The position numbers and the translations under genes were made by a program. Below are positions 42,150 through 53,304 of a stretch of 64,000 nt of DNA, piece after piece (the stretch's first letter is position 1; every line of letters begins with the position of its first letter). The notes beneath the pieces are model-generated. The model was given only the letters and a program-made list of their open reading frames with translations, was not told the DNA's origin and made no database searches. This DNA is from Massariosphaeria phaeospora (lineage: Eukaryota > Ascomycota > Dothideomycetes > Pleosporales): assembly GCA_011032825.1 (NCBI GenBank), contig JAADJZ010000002.1, positions 310,001-374,000 on the forward strand, written 5' to 3'.

Positions 42150-45025
42150 ATGGACATTCACCGGTCGCGATTCATACCCTATCCTCCTTCCGCCATTAAT
42201 GCGCTCGCATTCTCGCACCCGCACCCGCATCCCGACGACGAAGACGAAGACCCCATTTCCCTCAGGTTGGCGATAGGACGTGCCAACGGGAATATTGAAA
42301 TCTGGAACCCCGCCAACGGGACGTGGCTTCAGGAGCGGACATTCTACGGCGGGAAAGACAGAAGCGTGGAAGGCTTAGCATGGACACAAGAGCCAGACGA
42401 ACAGAATCCTGGTGGGAAGACTCTGCCCGGAAGATTACGACTCTTTAGTATTGGGTACTCCAACAGCGTCACCGAATGGGATCTCGGAACAGGTCTTCCC
42501 CTGCGCCACTCCGATGGTAACCATAGCGAAGTGTGGTGTTTTGCCGTACAACCCAAAGCAAAGACATCCTTGACAGCTCCTGGAGAAGTTGGCGCAGAAG
42601 ATCAACAAAAGTTGGTCGCAGGTTGCGCAGATGGCTCTCTGGTCCTACTTTCCACCGCGGAAGACGAGCTCATTTTCGAGAAATACGTTTCCCGGTCATC
42701 GACGAAGAAGGCTCGGGTGCTCAGCGTCACATACAAAGATCGAAACGTCATCTTAGCTGGCTTTGCGGACAGCACGATTCGGGTTTTGGACACAAGGAAC
42801 GGCTCCGTTCTCAGAACTATTTCCCTTGGAAGTGGCCCTCTGGGTGGGCCAAAGGAGACACTGGTCTGGAAAGTCAAATGTCTGTCGAACGGCGATTTCG
42901 TCTCAGGTGACTCCACCGGCGACATCAGAATTTACGACGGGAAGAATTTCAGTCAAACACAGCGCATATCTGGCCACGAGGCAGATGTGCTCGACCTTGC
43001 GGTATCTCGAGACGGCACTATGATATTCTCATGCGGCATGGATCGGCGTACGTGCTTTTACACATGCAACAAGAAGACAGGAGCTCCCCAGGCCAACCGA
43101 GGCGAGAAGTGGCGGAAAGTTTCGCACAAGAGATACCATGATCACGATGTTAAAGCCATGGCTACGTACGAAGGCAACACATTGAGTGTAGTCGTATCTG
43201 GAGGTAAAGAATTCCTAATCATATCTTGTTGTTTCTTACTGACTTGTTGAAAGGAATCGATACACAACCTGTTGTCATACCCCTTCGTACATTCGGAAAA
43301 GAGTTGAGCCGTGCGCTGCCTGCTTTACCTCACACGCCACCTCTAGTCAGTGCTCCGGAGGCTCGACTGGTGGTTGGTTGGTGGAACTGTGAAGTGAGAA
43401 TATGGCGAGTCAAAAGCCAAGAGGATGGTACGGAGAAGCCCAAGGTCGTTGCGCGGCTAGCATTACAAGGAGATGAGAACATTACGTCCGTATCGATCAC
43501 GAAGGATGGCCGACTCTTGACAATTGCGACTGGAAGGGAAGTGAAACTATTCCAGCTTGTCCAGCCAAGCCCTGGAGCTGGGTCTGGATTACGCATACGA
43601 AAACTGGATAATGTTTCAGCATCTGGAGCCAGGCTAGTTCGATTCACAGCAGACGGTAAATGGTTGGCGCGGGTCACTGTCGCAAGTGAAGTGCACATCG
43701 CCCGCATAATAAGCCCCGAAGATGAAGAAGACCGACCACGCGTGCTCCCCCAACTTTTACCACTACGCCGGCTTCGCAGAGATTATGCTCCACAAAATGC
43801 ACTCAATGGGCCGTCCGGACAGTATGAGCGAGCAATCACTCATGCCGAGTTTTCCAGTGATGGTGCCCTGTTTGCCGTCGCGGATATTGCTGGATACATC
43901 GATACTTGGGTCACTGAAGGCCACGAGGATTCTACTGCCCTAGAAATTGACATCGACTCGGACTCATCCGCGTCTGTTGATGACGACGACTCGGATTACG
44001 AAGACGAAGACGAAGAGAAAGTTCGAAAGGAGCGGATTACTATACTAGGGCAACGGTGGATACGTAACCCTACGGCGCATCTCCTTCCCTGCCTCGAATC
44101 AATGCCTGTTCTACTTTCATTCCAACCCGGACCTAACTCCTCGCGGCCTGAGCCAAATGGTAACCCCGCAGTCCATGCTACAAGGCACAACCCTCATCCG
44201 CATTCACATGACCTACCCGAAGTGGAACATCAACTTCTTGTGGTGTCTGCTCGACATCAGCTGTATCATTTTGAAGTCCTAGCCGGCCGCCTATCGGAAT
44301 GGTCGAGAAGAAATCCTCTTTCTAGTTATCCTCCCCAGTTCCGTCTGCTAAAGGATGCAGCGAAAGGCTGCACATGGGATGTTGTTGATAAACGTAACCG
44401 AGTCTGGCTCTACGGGGAGAATTGGGTGTTCATGTTCGATCTCGAACGCGACTTCCCGATCCAAGGATCAACAGAAGTTGCCAATATGAGCAATGGCGAC
44501 GAGGGCAAGCAAATGGCGGTGTCGAAGAAGCGGAAGCGAGGGAAAGGGAAAGACCTCTCCCGAAAGAAGAATAGCGGTGCGGGTGACGCGGTCTCGGAGC
44601 AAAATATTCCAGTCACAAAATTGCGAACGTTTGCTGGTGGCAAATCTGACGAAGCTCCAACACACGCCTGGACTGATCTGAACGACGCCTACGCGGCACC
44701 CGACTCAGACTCAGACCTGGAAGATGAGCACCAAGCTTTGGCAAGTCTTAGAAGGTCTACGGAACAGGATGGCGTGTCGTCTTTTGGCTCAGTCACCAAC
44801 GGCGAGCTGCTGACAAAAGGGCCAACTTCTGACCAGGAAGACACTGAAGGTAGCTCGGATGTCAGGAAACGGAGACAAGAGCCTTGGTGGCACACGTTCA
44901 AATATCGGCCCATACTGGGCATGGTGCCGGTGGGCGGACATGATCAGCCACTTGAAGTTGTGCTCGTGGAGAGGCCGCCGTGGGATCTTGATCTTCCCCC
45001 GCGTTTCGTGGGCAGTCATGAATGA
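42150..45025 (+). CDS. UTP4: U3 snoRNP-associated WD40 protein Utp4 (cirhin homologue)
   Basis: The exons are 42150-43203 and 43254-45025, with a 50-nt intron, giving 941 residues. The N-terminus MDIHRSRFIPYPPSAINALAF followed by LAIGRANGNIEIWNP, LFSIGYSNSVTEWDLGTG and VSGDSTGDIRIYD marks the tandem WD40 propellers of Utp4. A second set of repeats follows the intron (LVVGWWNCEVRIWRV, TIATGREVKLFQL). An acidic loop lies at about 584-610 and a Lys/Arg-rich nuclear-localisation-like stretch at about 776-790. Utp4 belongs to the t-UTP (UtpA) subcomplex of the small-subunit processome, which links rDNA transcription and 18S rRNA maturation in the nucleolus. The length exceeds the yeast protein because of these low-complexity inserts. 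Confidence 0.92.
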
Positions 45026-46683
45026 GATGGAGGTGCTGTACCTAGGAGCTGTCGACTATGTAGTGGGATGTCTATATCAAATGCAAAGATAGATGTCTAT
45101 CCACGCTCACATGTCTTACTTGCCTATGCTCACCATCTTCTTCTCCTTGCGGTTCCATGGCCGTCCACCCATGGCTTGCTTACGAGGACTTTGCGGGCGT
45201 AGATTGTCCCGCCAGCTGCAAGCCTAACCACTTTCGAGACGTGCTCATCAGACTCCATCTAATCGGCGAGGTCAGTGGTCACTACTACTTGAGCACTCGG
45301 TCTCGTCCTGTACGTAAGCTTCTGCAACCTGTTCCCGTGTCTCGTAGCGGCAGACTAGACTAGTAATCGATCCTTTTAGCGCGAAGTGGATGGCTGCCGA
45401 TGTTTTTTCGTCTTTGTAACGGGTAGAAGGTGTTGGGGAGAGGGACTTCGTGGTCTGGTGACGACGCTGGTGACATAGGTAGGTAGGTAGGTATAGCAGC
45501 GAGATTAGTTACACGGGCATGCTTCAAGATTGGCAATGTCTGTTACGCCACGCAATATCTAAATATCTCGTCTTACGACGCTTTAGAGGCCGTTCATGTT
45601 GTTGGGTGCAGTGGCGGACTATACATGGTAGACTGGACTGGAGCGGCTGTGGATGTTTGAAGGCTGACGGCTTGCCCTTTGCTGCTAAATAGCTTCCCTG
45701 AACGGGGCACTTGTCGTTGTTCTTGCCGTCTACGAACCGGTAGCAATATCGAGACGGCCGAGGCGTAGCGATGGGCGGGCGCTGGGACCACAGATGTTTG
45801 GTGCTCATAGAGCTTACGACTCCGGGCGATCACGCCGCCTAGGGCGATACGTGGCTGTCCGCGTGTGCACAGCGCAGATGCGATGCTCCACCAGGAGGGC
45901 AACCATGCACAAAAGCTGGGGATATCCTCACGTCGAGGGTTTAGTTCGATATTCAGTCTTTTGCTTGCTCCCGGCCCACGCTGTGCGTTCTCTCGAGTCT
46001 GTGGTAACGTTCCCGAGTACCTAGCCGTGCGATTTGCCGGCCGCTAAGATCGGAAGCGCAGCCGCACGAGCATCTCTATCTCTCCCCACGGCGCGGGAGC
46101 GCTTGAGCCGCACGCAAGCAACACCTCTTTGGCGCATTTACGGTTTCCGCGGCAGGTTGGTCATTGTCGTTGCCACCGCGAGGACCGGCACGCCGAAGCA
46201 GGTTGTCACTTGTCCCGTCGTCGGCCGGGTGGCAGCGTTCGCGGCGGCAGGGGTCAGGGCGCGGTGTCCAGAGCGGCTAAGCGAGCCAATCGAGCCAATC
46301 ACCCCCAAGGCGTACGCGTTCACCTTACGCAGCCAATTGCCCCCCGCCGGCTGTCCGTCGTCCGTCGCTCGCTGCAGCGGCTTCGATCCGAACTCTTCTT
46401 CTCTCGACGACCTCTCGACCGCAACTCCATCGCCGCGACTCACCGACCTCTCCCGTGCGCTGCATCTCGACGCTGTGCTGTCTTCGCGCCTGCACGCCGC
46501 TGCTTGCTGGAGGCTGCCCCGAGGCCGCTCCAAGAATACCGCGTGCTGCTGCGCCTGCGACCGTCGGGCTGTGCTGCCTGCGAAGCCGTCAGAGGGCCAC
46601 CACGCCTCCGCTTCCACTCTTTACCACCGCTCTCCCCCCCACGTCACCACCATCGCGACTGCCCTCGCTCACACTCATCGACC
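45026..46683. other. Long intergenic region and 5' leader of PNG1
   Basis: About 1.66 kb. A (TAGG) tetranucleotide run lies at about 45478-45494. From about 46,030 the DNA becomes GC-rich and stays free of stops in the PNG1 frame back to 46,129, but the translated sequence is Arg/Pro/Cys-rich with no family features, so it is taken as leader DNA. Other short frames have no support. Confidence 0.6.
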
Positions 46684-48059
46684 ATGGAGCACTCGCATGC
46701 CGCCTCGCGGGCGGCCGACGCCGACGTCGACAAGCTGGCCCAGGATATGACGGAGCGCTTCCGCCAGGTGCTCAGCACGAAGCGAATGACCGAACTCACC
46801 TCGCGATCGGTGCACTCGCGCTCGTCGTCGCCCGCACCGCGCGACTATGGCACCCCTCAGCCGCCTCCCGTACAGAACGCCCCTCCGTCGTACTCATCGC
46901 TCCGAAATATCCCATTGATACCGCAAGCGCCAGCCGATCCCCGGTCGATACGGTTCAAGAACATGTTGACGTCGCTGTCAAGCCTGCCCCTGCGGTGGGA
47001 GAACCCGGGCCTGTTGGACGAAGCCCTCCGGGTAGTACCGTTGGAACAGATCTACAATGAAGCCGAGGAAGAGAGCCAGATCCTGCAAGCCGAAGCAGAG
47101 AGTCTAGGCGCCGGCAAGAAGGCCGCATGGGGCTACCAGGACTGTGTTGTGCGCGCTCTACTCCGATGGTTCAAGCGAAGCTTCTTCACCTGGGTCAACA
47201 ACCCGCCGTGCCACATGTGCTACTCGCCAACACTAGCCGTCGGCATGTCTCCGCCACTTCCTGACGAACAGGCACGTGGCGCGAACCAGGTCGAATTATA
47301 CAAGTGCTCAGACCCGCGATGTGGTCAATATGAGCGGTTTCCTCGGTACAATGACGCTTTCGTCTTGCTACAGACTCGCAAAGGACGATGTGGCGAATGG
47401 GCCAACTGCTTCAGCATGCTCTGCAGAGCCGTCGGATCAAGAGTCCGATGGGTGTGGAATGCCGAGGACCACGTCTGGACCGAGGTCTACTCGCTTCACC
47501 GTAAACGCTGGGTCCATGTAGACGCATGCGAAGAAGCGTGGGACAAGCCGAAGCTCTACACCGAAGGTATGTGCCTCCCTGTACTTACGTTGAACTATCC
47601 CTAACTTTACTAGGCTGGGGAAAGAAGCTCTCATACTGCATTGCATTCTCAGTTGACGGAGCCATGGATGTCACCAGGCGATACGTCCGCACGCCTCCCA
47701 AATACGCCCAGGAGCGCAATCGGGCCCCGGAAGCTGTTCTCCTTCACATCATGAACGAGATCCGAGCTACTCGACGTGCCAATATGGCTAAACAGGAGAA
47801 ATTCCGCCTCGAAGGAGAAGATATGCGCGAGGGCACCGAGCTTCGCGGCTATGTCATCTCGTCCATCGCTCACGAAGTCGCACGGATCAGCGCCGACGAC
47901 ATTGTGAGTGGACGATTCAACCATCCTCGAACAGACCCCGATGCCCCGAAGGCGTTGGAAGGCCGTACCAGCGGAAATTCTGCCTGGATACGCGCCAGAG
48001 GAGAAGGCGGACGCGGCACGCCGAACCAGCAGGATCCTCACAATCAGCACCCGCGGTGA
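46684..48059 (+). CDS. PNG1: Peptide:N-glycanase-like protein Png1
   Basis: The exons are 46684-47566 and 47614-48059, with a 47-nt intron, giving 442 residues. The protein has a transglutaminase-like fold. The catalytic triad is Cys236 (GRCGEWAN), His263 (EDHVWTEVY) and Asp280 (WVHVDACE), and the 27- and 17-residue spacings equal those of yeast Png1. Two CxxC-type zinc pairs precede it (CHMCYSP and [17 protein letters not shown]). Png1 removes N-glycans from misfolded glycoproteins in the cytosol during ER-associated degradation. Some filamentous-fungal homologues lack activity for reasons outside the triad, so activity here is not certain. The start is set at the ATG in TCGACCATGGAG, which gives MEHSHAAS; an in-frame upstream ATG at 46129 is rejected. 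Confidence 0.93.
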
Positions 48060-50323
48060 TCAGTAGTATCTATACACTACGACTTTGTTCCTTCACTTTA
48101 GATTTCCTGCAACCCGCCAGCAGACGAGACCGATCACCCCGCCGATTACAATCAGTCTGTGTTCAACACAGCGCTACTCGCGCACACTCGGTTCTTAGAA
48201 AGCCTGCAAAGGCTATCCGTCGCCCTCATACACTCGACCTTCGCGGTTGTAACCCCTAAGATTGGGGCCCCAAGAACTCGGCAGTTTTGCGATGGAGTTT
48301 CGGCGCACCCACTAGCGACGTCTGGTGTCAAGCCCTAATGTCTACAACCACGCCTTCGGGCATTTCTTATTCGTCATGTATCACAGCATCCTGCCTGGGG
48401 CTAGGGTCGGACTGCTTCCGTTATCTGCATATCCCGGATTATTTCATGCGTGCGCAGATTTTTGCAGCACAAATTATACCACCGGCATCTTGGTCCAAGT
48501 CTGGAGACTGTACATTTTTCATTTGTTTTGTTGGTCGTCTATCATGAGCATTTACGGGCGGGGGCAGACAGAGGGCATTCGACGCACGACGTGACGGCAT
48601 TCACGTTTAGTTTTTCATTGGCTCAAGTGTTAATACACGCTCTCATGGAGGGACGATAAGCAGATACTTACCGACGACGAAGGAGGGGTGCCGGTGGTGT
48701 GGGGAGGTGGACGAGTAGGACGACGAGGACGCGCGGCCTAGACAGCACGAGGGGAGGGCTCGCCGATTAGAAAAATTCCATCAGCTTTGGGCACTTTTTA
48801 ACACCACACATTATACTACTGGTCTCTTCATTCATGATGTCCGTTATTTGTTACCAAGTGACGGTCGCGATGAGCTGGCAGCAGATATTGACGCGCGTTT
48901 GTCGCGATGGATGGATCATGGAGCAGGGATCGGCAGCCCCCGCTCAACGAATGCCCGATGCATCCATCACATGCCACTGGAGGAGTCTGTCTACAGCAAA
49001 GCAAGCAAGCAAGATAGGTAGCATGGTATTTGTTTTGCGCCCGCAGAGTTCCCCGCTCTGACTGCCGGCGCCGGAAGACTACCACACAAGATGAGATCAG
49101 ATGAGATGCGATGCGCTTGGTGTTGAGCAGCACGCCCGCACGCACGACGATGCTACCCCGGCCTACCGCCACAACAGAGACACAAACAGTGCAGTGCAGT
49201 GGCTCAGTACTGTGGGCCCGGCCGAACTGGCACAGGTGCGACAGCACAGACGGGCCTCCGCCCATGCCCACGCACTTGGCAGAGCGCCCCGGTTTTACAC
49301 TTACCCCTCCGGGCCGCCCATGGGAAAGACTCAAGGTTTAAATTTAGAAGCCGCTGACTGCGCAAAATCAAGTGGCTGTTGCGGCGGGGAGACTTGGTGG
49401 CCTAATGTGCTTGCTTGATAGAGACGGGTTGGGGGTCTATGAGTATAATTGGGAGTTGTAAGTTGTGGGAGTATTACAGTGAGGTTTCGACAGTGATGGA
49501 GCAAAGGGCATCGTGAATGTGATGTTAACGCATGGCGTTGGATTGTCTGATTGTTCGCTACTCGCTATAGGTAGCGCATTCGTATTTTCTGCCCGTGCTG
49601 ATTGCTGATGAGGCCTGAGAATTTATACATTCGGATAGAGAGTGAAGGGAACCAGTGCAGCTATTTTAGAGCAGACCCTGAATAATCAGCTAGAAGCTTA
49701 GAACCGCCAAACGCCAACTGACTCCCGCATCAGCAGCTTACCAAGACTACCGATTGCTTGTCTGTACAGGCCTTGTAATGGCAGACTGCATTCACTGAAC
49801 ACACACGACACGCAACCCCAAGGCTGCGCGCCAGGCAGTTGCACAAGTTACCGCCAGCAAGCTGCGAGGTTTGCTACGCGATGGGCAAAGGTGCTGCACC
49901 GCCATGGGGCCTGGGCCGCTCATCGTTCGCTATGCCGGAAGGATGCTAGCCGTCAGCGTTCTGATGCTCTCTACCCCGAACCGGCGTAGCGCGTCAAGCC
50001 CTACTGAGGCTGGGGCCGCGGGATTCCCAGGTTCTGGGGCCACGCTGCGGGCCCTGTGCCCTGTCTTCAGCCCCTTCAGCCTTCAGCTCGCGGTGCACTT
50101 CCCGTACATAAGCCCAGCCCGCCGTGTGTCTAGTCTCGAGCCCTCATCGTACTTCAGCCTCGTGTCGCCCGTCTCTTTCGACGAGTATATAGCGCCAGAC
50201 ACGCCCGGGAGTCCACCTCACGACTGCTGCTTCTCAATCTGCTCGTGCAACTGACGTAGCGCCCGGCCCCCGAAACACAAACTCCGCAAGCTGCGCCCCG
50301 ACACACCACACACCACCGCAAGA
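48060..50323. other. Long intergenic region
   Basis: About 2.26 kb with only short frames lacking any domain. Two loosely similar segments (about 48465-48490 and 48800-48825, sharing CACAxATTATACxACxGG) may be an old duplication. A TATA-like word (TATATAGC) at about 50187 lies some 135 bp before the SUR7-family start and probably serves it. Confidence 0.55.
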
Positions 50324-51443
50324 ATGGGCAAACTCGGGCGATTTGCGTGTATCTTCACGCCCATGGCCTTGACGCTCGCGTCGCTCATCTGCCTGGGTCT
50401 GGTATTTTCTGGCCAGCTGAACAAGAATATGGCGTTACAGCGAGACCTGTATTTCTTCAAGGTGAGTCGGACACAGCTCCCCGCCCACCCCTAGAGGCTG
50501 CAGAATGCCGGGGATCTTGTTCGCGATCGTGGTTCTAACGCGCTGTAGGCGGACACATCAGAATTCCAAGCAAACCCGGACCAGATAATAGACGAAGTCA
50601 AGAAACTACCCCTCAACGAGAACCTCGACAACGAGCTCCTCAAGGCTTTGCAAGACCCTAAGAAGGCCAGCGAGCTGAAGGACTTTTACACCGTCGGCCT
50701 ATGGAACTACTGTGAGGGCACGATCAAAGACGGCGTCGAGACAGTTGATTTCTGCTCGGAGCGCAAGGCCAACTTCTGGTTCAACCCGCTCGACGTGTGG
50801 AAGCTCGGCGATGCCCAGACGGGGGCTCTCTACCCCGAGAAGATGCAAAAGGGACTCGACGCCTACAAGAAGGCTGTCAAGTGGATGGTTGCGGCCTATG
50901 TGATCGCTCTGTGCCTCACAGCCGCCGAAATCGTGGTTGGCATTCTCGCCATCTTCAGCCGATGGGGCAGCCTCGTCACCACCGTCGTATCCACCGTGAG
51001 TGCCCCTCCTTTCCGCGCCTCACCCCCAACAGCTCAGCTAGCTAACAGCCGCCCAGGCCCAAACCATCTTCATCATGGGCGCCGCCGTCTCCTCAACCGC
51101 CATCTACACCACCCTGCAGGGCGTTTTCCACACCGTCCTCGACCCCTACAAGATCAAGCCTTCGCAGAGCACCAAGATGCTGTCCGTCGTCTGGCTCGCC
51201 GTGGCCTTTTCCATCGCCTCGGGCTTCTTCTGGCTCGCCTCGGCGTGCTGCTGCTCGGGCCGCGCCGCGGCGCAGAAGAAGGTGTCGGTGGAGAAAACGC
51301 CATACACGTACGAGCGCGTCGCCTCGCCGTACCTCGGCCACCGCGACGCGCAGCAGGGGCACCAGCTCGGCAGCATGGCGCCGTCAAAGGGCCACGGCAC
51401 CTCGGGCCATGCCTTCGAGCCTTTCAGGCACACTGCTGTTTAA
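50324..51443 (+). CDS. SUR7/PalI-family four-span membrane protein
   Basis: The exons are 50324-50461, 50549-50995 and 51057-51443, giving 323 residues; the introns are 87 and 61 nt. The topology is that of SUR7 proteins: the first membrane span is near residues 9-30 (FTPMALTLASLICLGLVFSG). A long extracellular loop contains GLWNYCEGT and a second Cys (DFCSE), the claudin-like motif. Three further spans follow (WMVAAYVIALCLTAAEIVVG, TIFIMGAAVSSTAIYTTL and VVWLAVAFSIASGFFWLASA), then a short Cys-rich juxtamembrane segment (ACCCSG) and a polar cytosolic tail. In yeast, Sur7 marks eisosomes (MCC domains) of the plasma membrane and affects wall and endocytosis. Which SUR7 subgroup this one belongs to is not resolved. 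Confidence 0.9.
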
Positions 51444-53304
51444 GCCGTCCGTCGGGATTTTGCAGAATGTAGACTCTAGCTTAGCTTGCAGAGCTTTTGG
51501 CGCGTAGCCAGTCAGTCAGTCGGTCGGTCGGTGCTGCGGGGCGATCACGAGGTTAATGCTTTAGTCTTTACGGATGGCGAATAGCGAATAGCGAAGTGGG
51601 CGACAATATTTGCGCGGCTGCATCTTCGCATGGCACTGAAAGCTCGGGACCATTTTTGGCGATGTATGGCTTGTTTATACCATGGGCGTTTTTTGGCTCC
51701 GTTGTGCGTACTGGGCATCTACGACGGCTCGGGATGGGCCGGTCACTGTATCGGAGATGAGGATGAAGGGCCATCTGGTGTGATGTGAGTAGAATGATAT
51801 TTTATTTATATCATGTTGTGGAAAGTGCGCTTTGTTCTGTGTGTTCGTACTATATATAGTACAGGTATGAATGAAATAAATAATTAAATGTATACTTGGG
51901 TGTATGTACGTACCTGTGGGGTTTCGTCAGACGATGGATGGATGTATTATTGAAAGGTTAGACTACGTACCTAAGAAGCGGAACATTTGCTCGCTTTCCC
52001 TGTATGTGTGCCATTCTATGAGATTGCTCGCTGGCTAACAAGCCTTTTCTTTTCGGGGGAAGAGTGTGCAGACAGGACAGGGATTGCGATTGTCTGGAAC
52101 TTATGGTTATAGTGAGATGTCGATTTCTTACTGCTAGTTTGGTTTTTGGTTTGGTTTGGACTGGAGAGAGGCATGTGTGCATGTGCGTGTGCATGTCCAG
52201 AACTCAGAGGACGACTAGGGGTGGATGGGTGGGTAGGTGGGTAAATGGCGGATAGGAGACGGACGTGTTAGGAGCTAAGTGGTAGGTAGGTAGGGATCCT
52301 GCTTTGAGGTCTGGGGACTGAAGATTGGAGACTGGAGCTGCAGATGGGATGGGACGGGATGGATTTTTGCGACTCGATCTGATCTGATCTGGTCCGAGCT
52401 GAGCTGAGCTGAGCTGGTCTGGTTTGGGCATTAGGGAAACAGGACCATCAACTCCTCCATTGTATGGCTCTCTCTGTTTGATCAATGTCTGTGTGTGCGT
52501 TGTTCGCTCTGTGCGGCCGCAACCACGGGCGAATAGGACGGACGGAGGTGTGACGTCCGGAACAGGCTCTAAAGCGACGGCGGCGGTAACTGATTGGTGT
52601 TGAGGGATAAGAATAGGCAGACCAGCCCTGGTCGCGTGCTATTCCGGATCGGAGATTAATGGCAACCGCCCGCTAGCGCCGTTCTGGTGCCCAGGTGTGC
52701 AGGTGAGGGCGAGGGCCTGACAGGGGTTGACTAAACGTCGAGATGGCGGGATGGGGACTGGTTCAAGCTGTTAGAGGTTGGCAGCCACTCGCACTGGTCA
52801 CGTGCAATCCTGCTGTTGCAGCGCGACATGCAAGCCCGGGGCCTCTATTCGATCGCAGGAAGGAAGGCGGCGGCTGTTGTTGCAAACGCAGCTTGGACGC
52901 TGGAGGATCCCCAGATGCGCAGGCCAAGCACCTGTGTGCAGCGTCAGGCGTGTGTTGGACTAGCTGCAGTCAGCGCAAAGCCTCAGCCACGCTGATGAGA
53001 CCGCCCTCCACCTACTCCGCCAGCCCTACTTGTCTGTCTTCTGCGTTCTGCGGCGCTGATGGGGAAGAACTGGTCTCTGCGACTCCTCTCCAACCACCGA
53101 ACACTCCACCGTTGACCTGCCGCCGGTTTGCGAGAGCCGCTTGTTTACCAGGCACTGTTGGACCTGCTGCTCCGGCGACACACCTCACCTCCGTCGGCCA
53201 GCTTCTCGTCCGCTGCAAACACGCATTTACCGTCTTCGCGACTCGCATTCGAGCCTTGAACATTCGGCGCATATCGTGTGCGTGGCTGGCTGCGGTAGTG
53301 CGTC
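51444..53304. other. Long intergenic region with simple repeats
   Basis: About 1.86 kb. It holds CAGT/GGTC-type short repeats at about 51507-51530, GGTAGGTAGG runs near 52283-52293, and pentanucleotide runs of GATCT and GAGCT at about 52375-52420. A 197-codon frame at 52743-53336 overlaps the next gene's start in another frame and has no domain. No gene is called. Confidence 0.6.
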
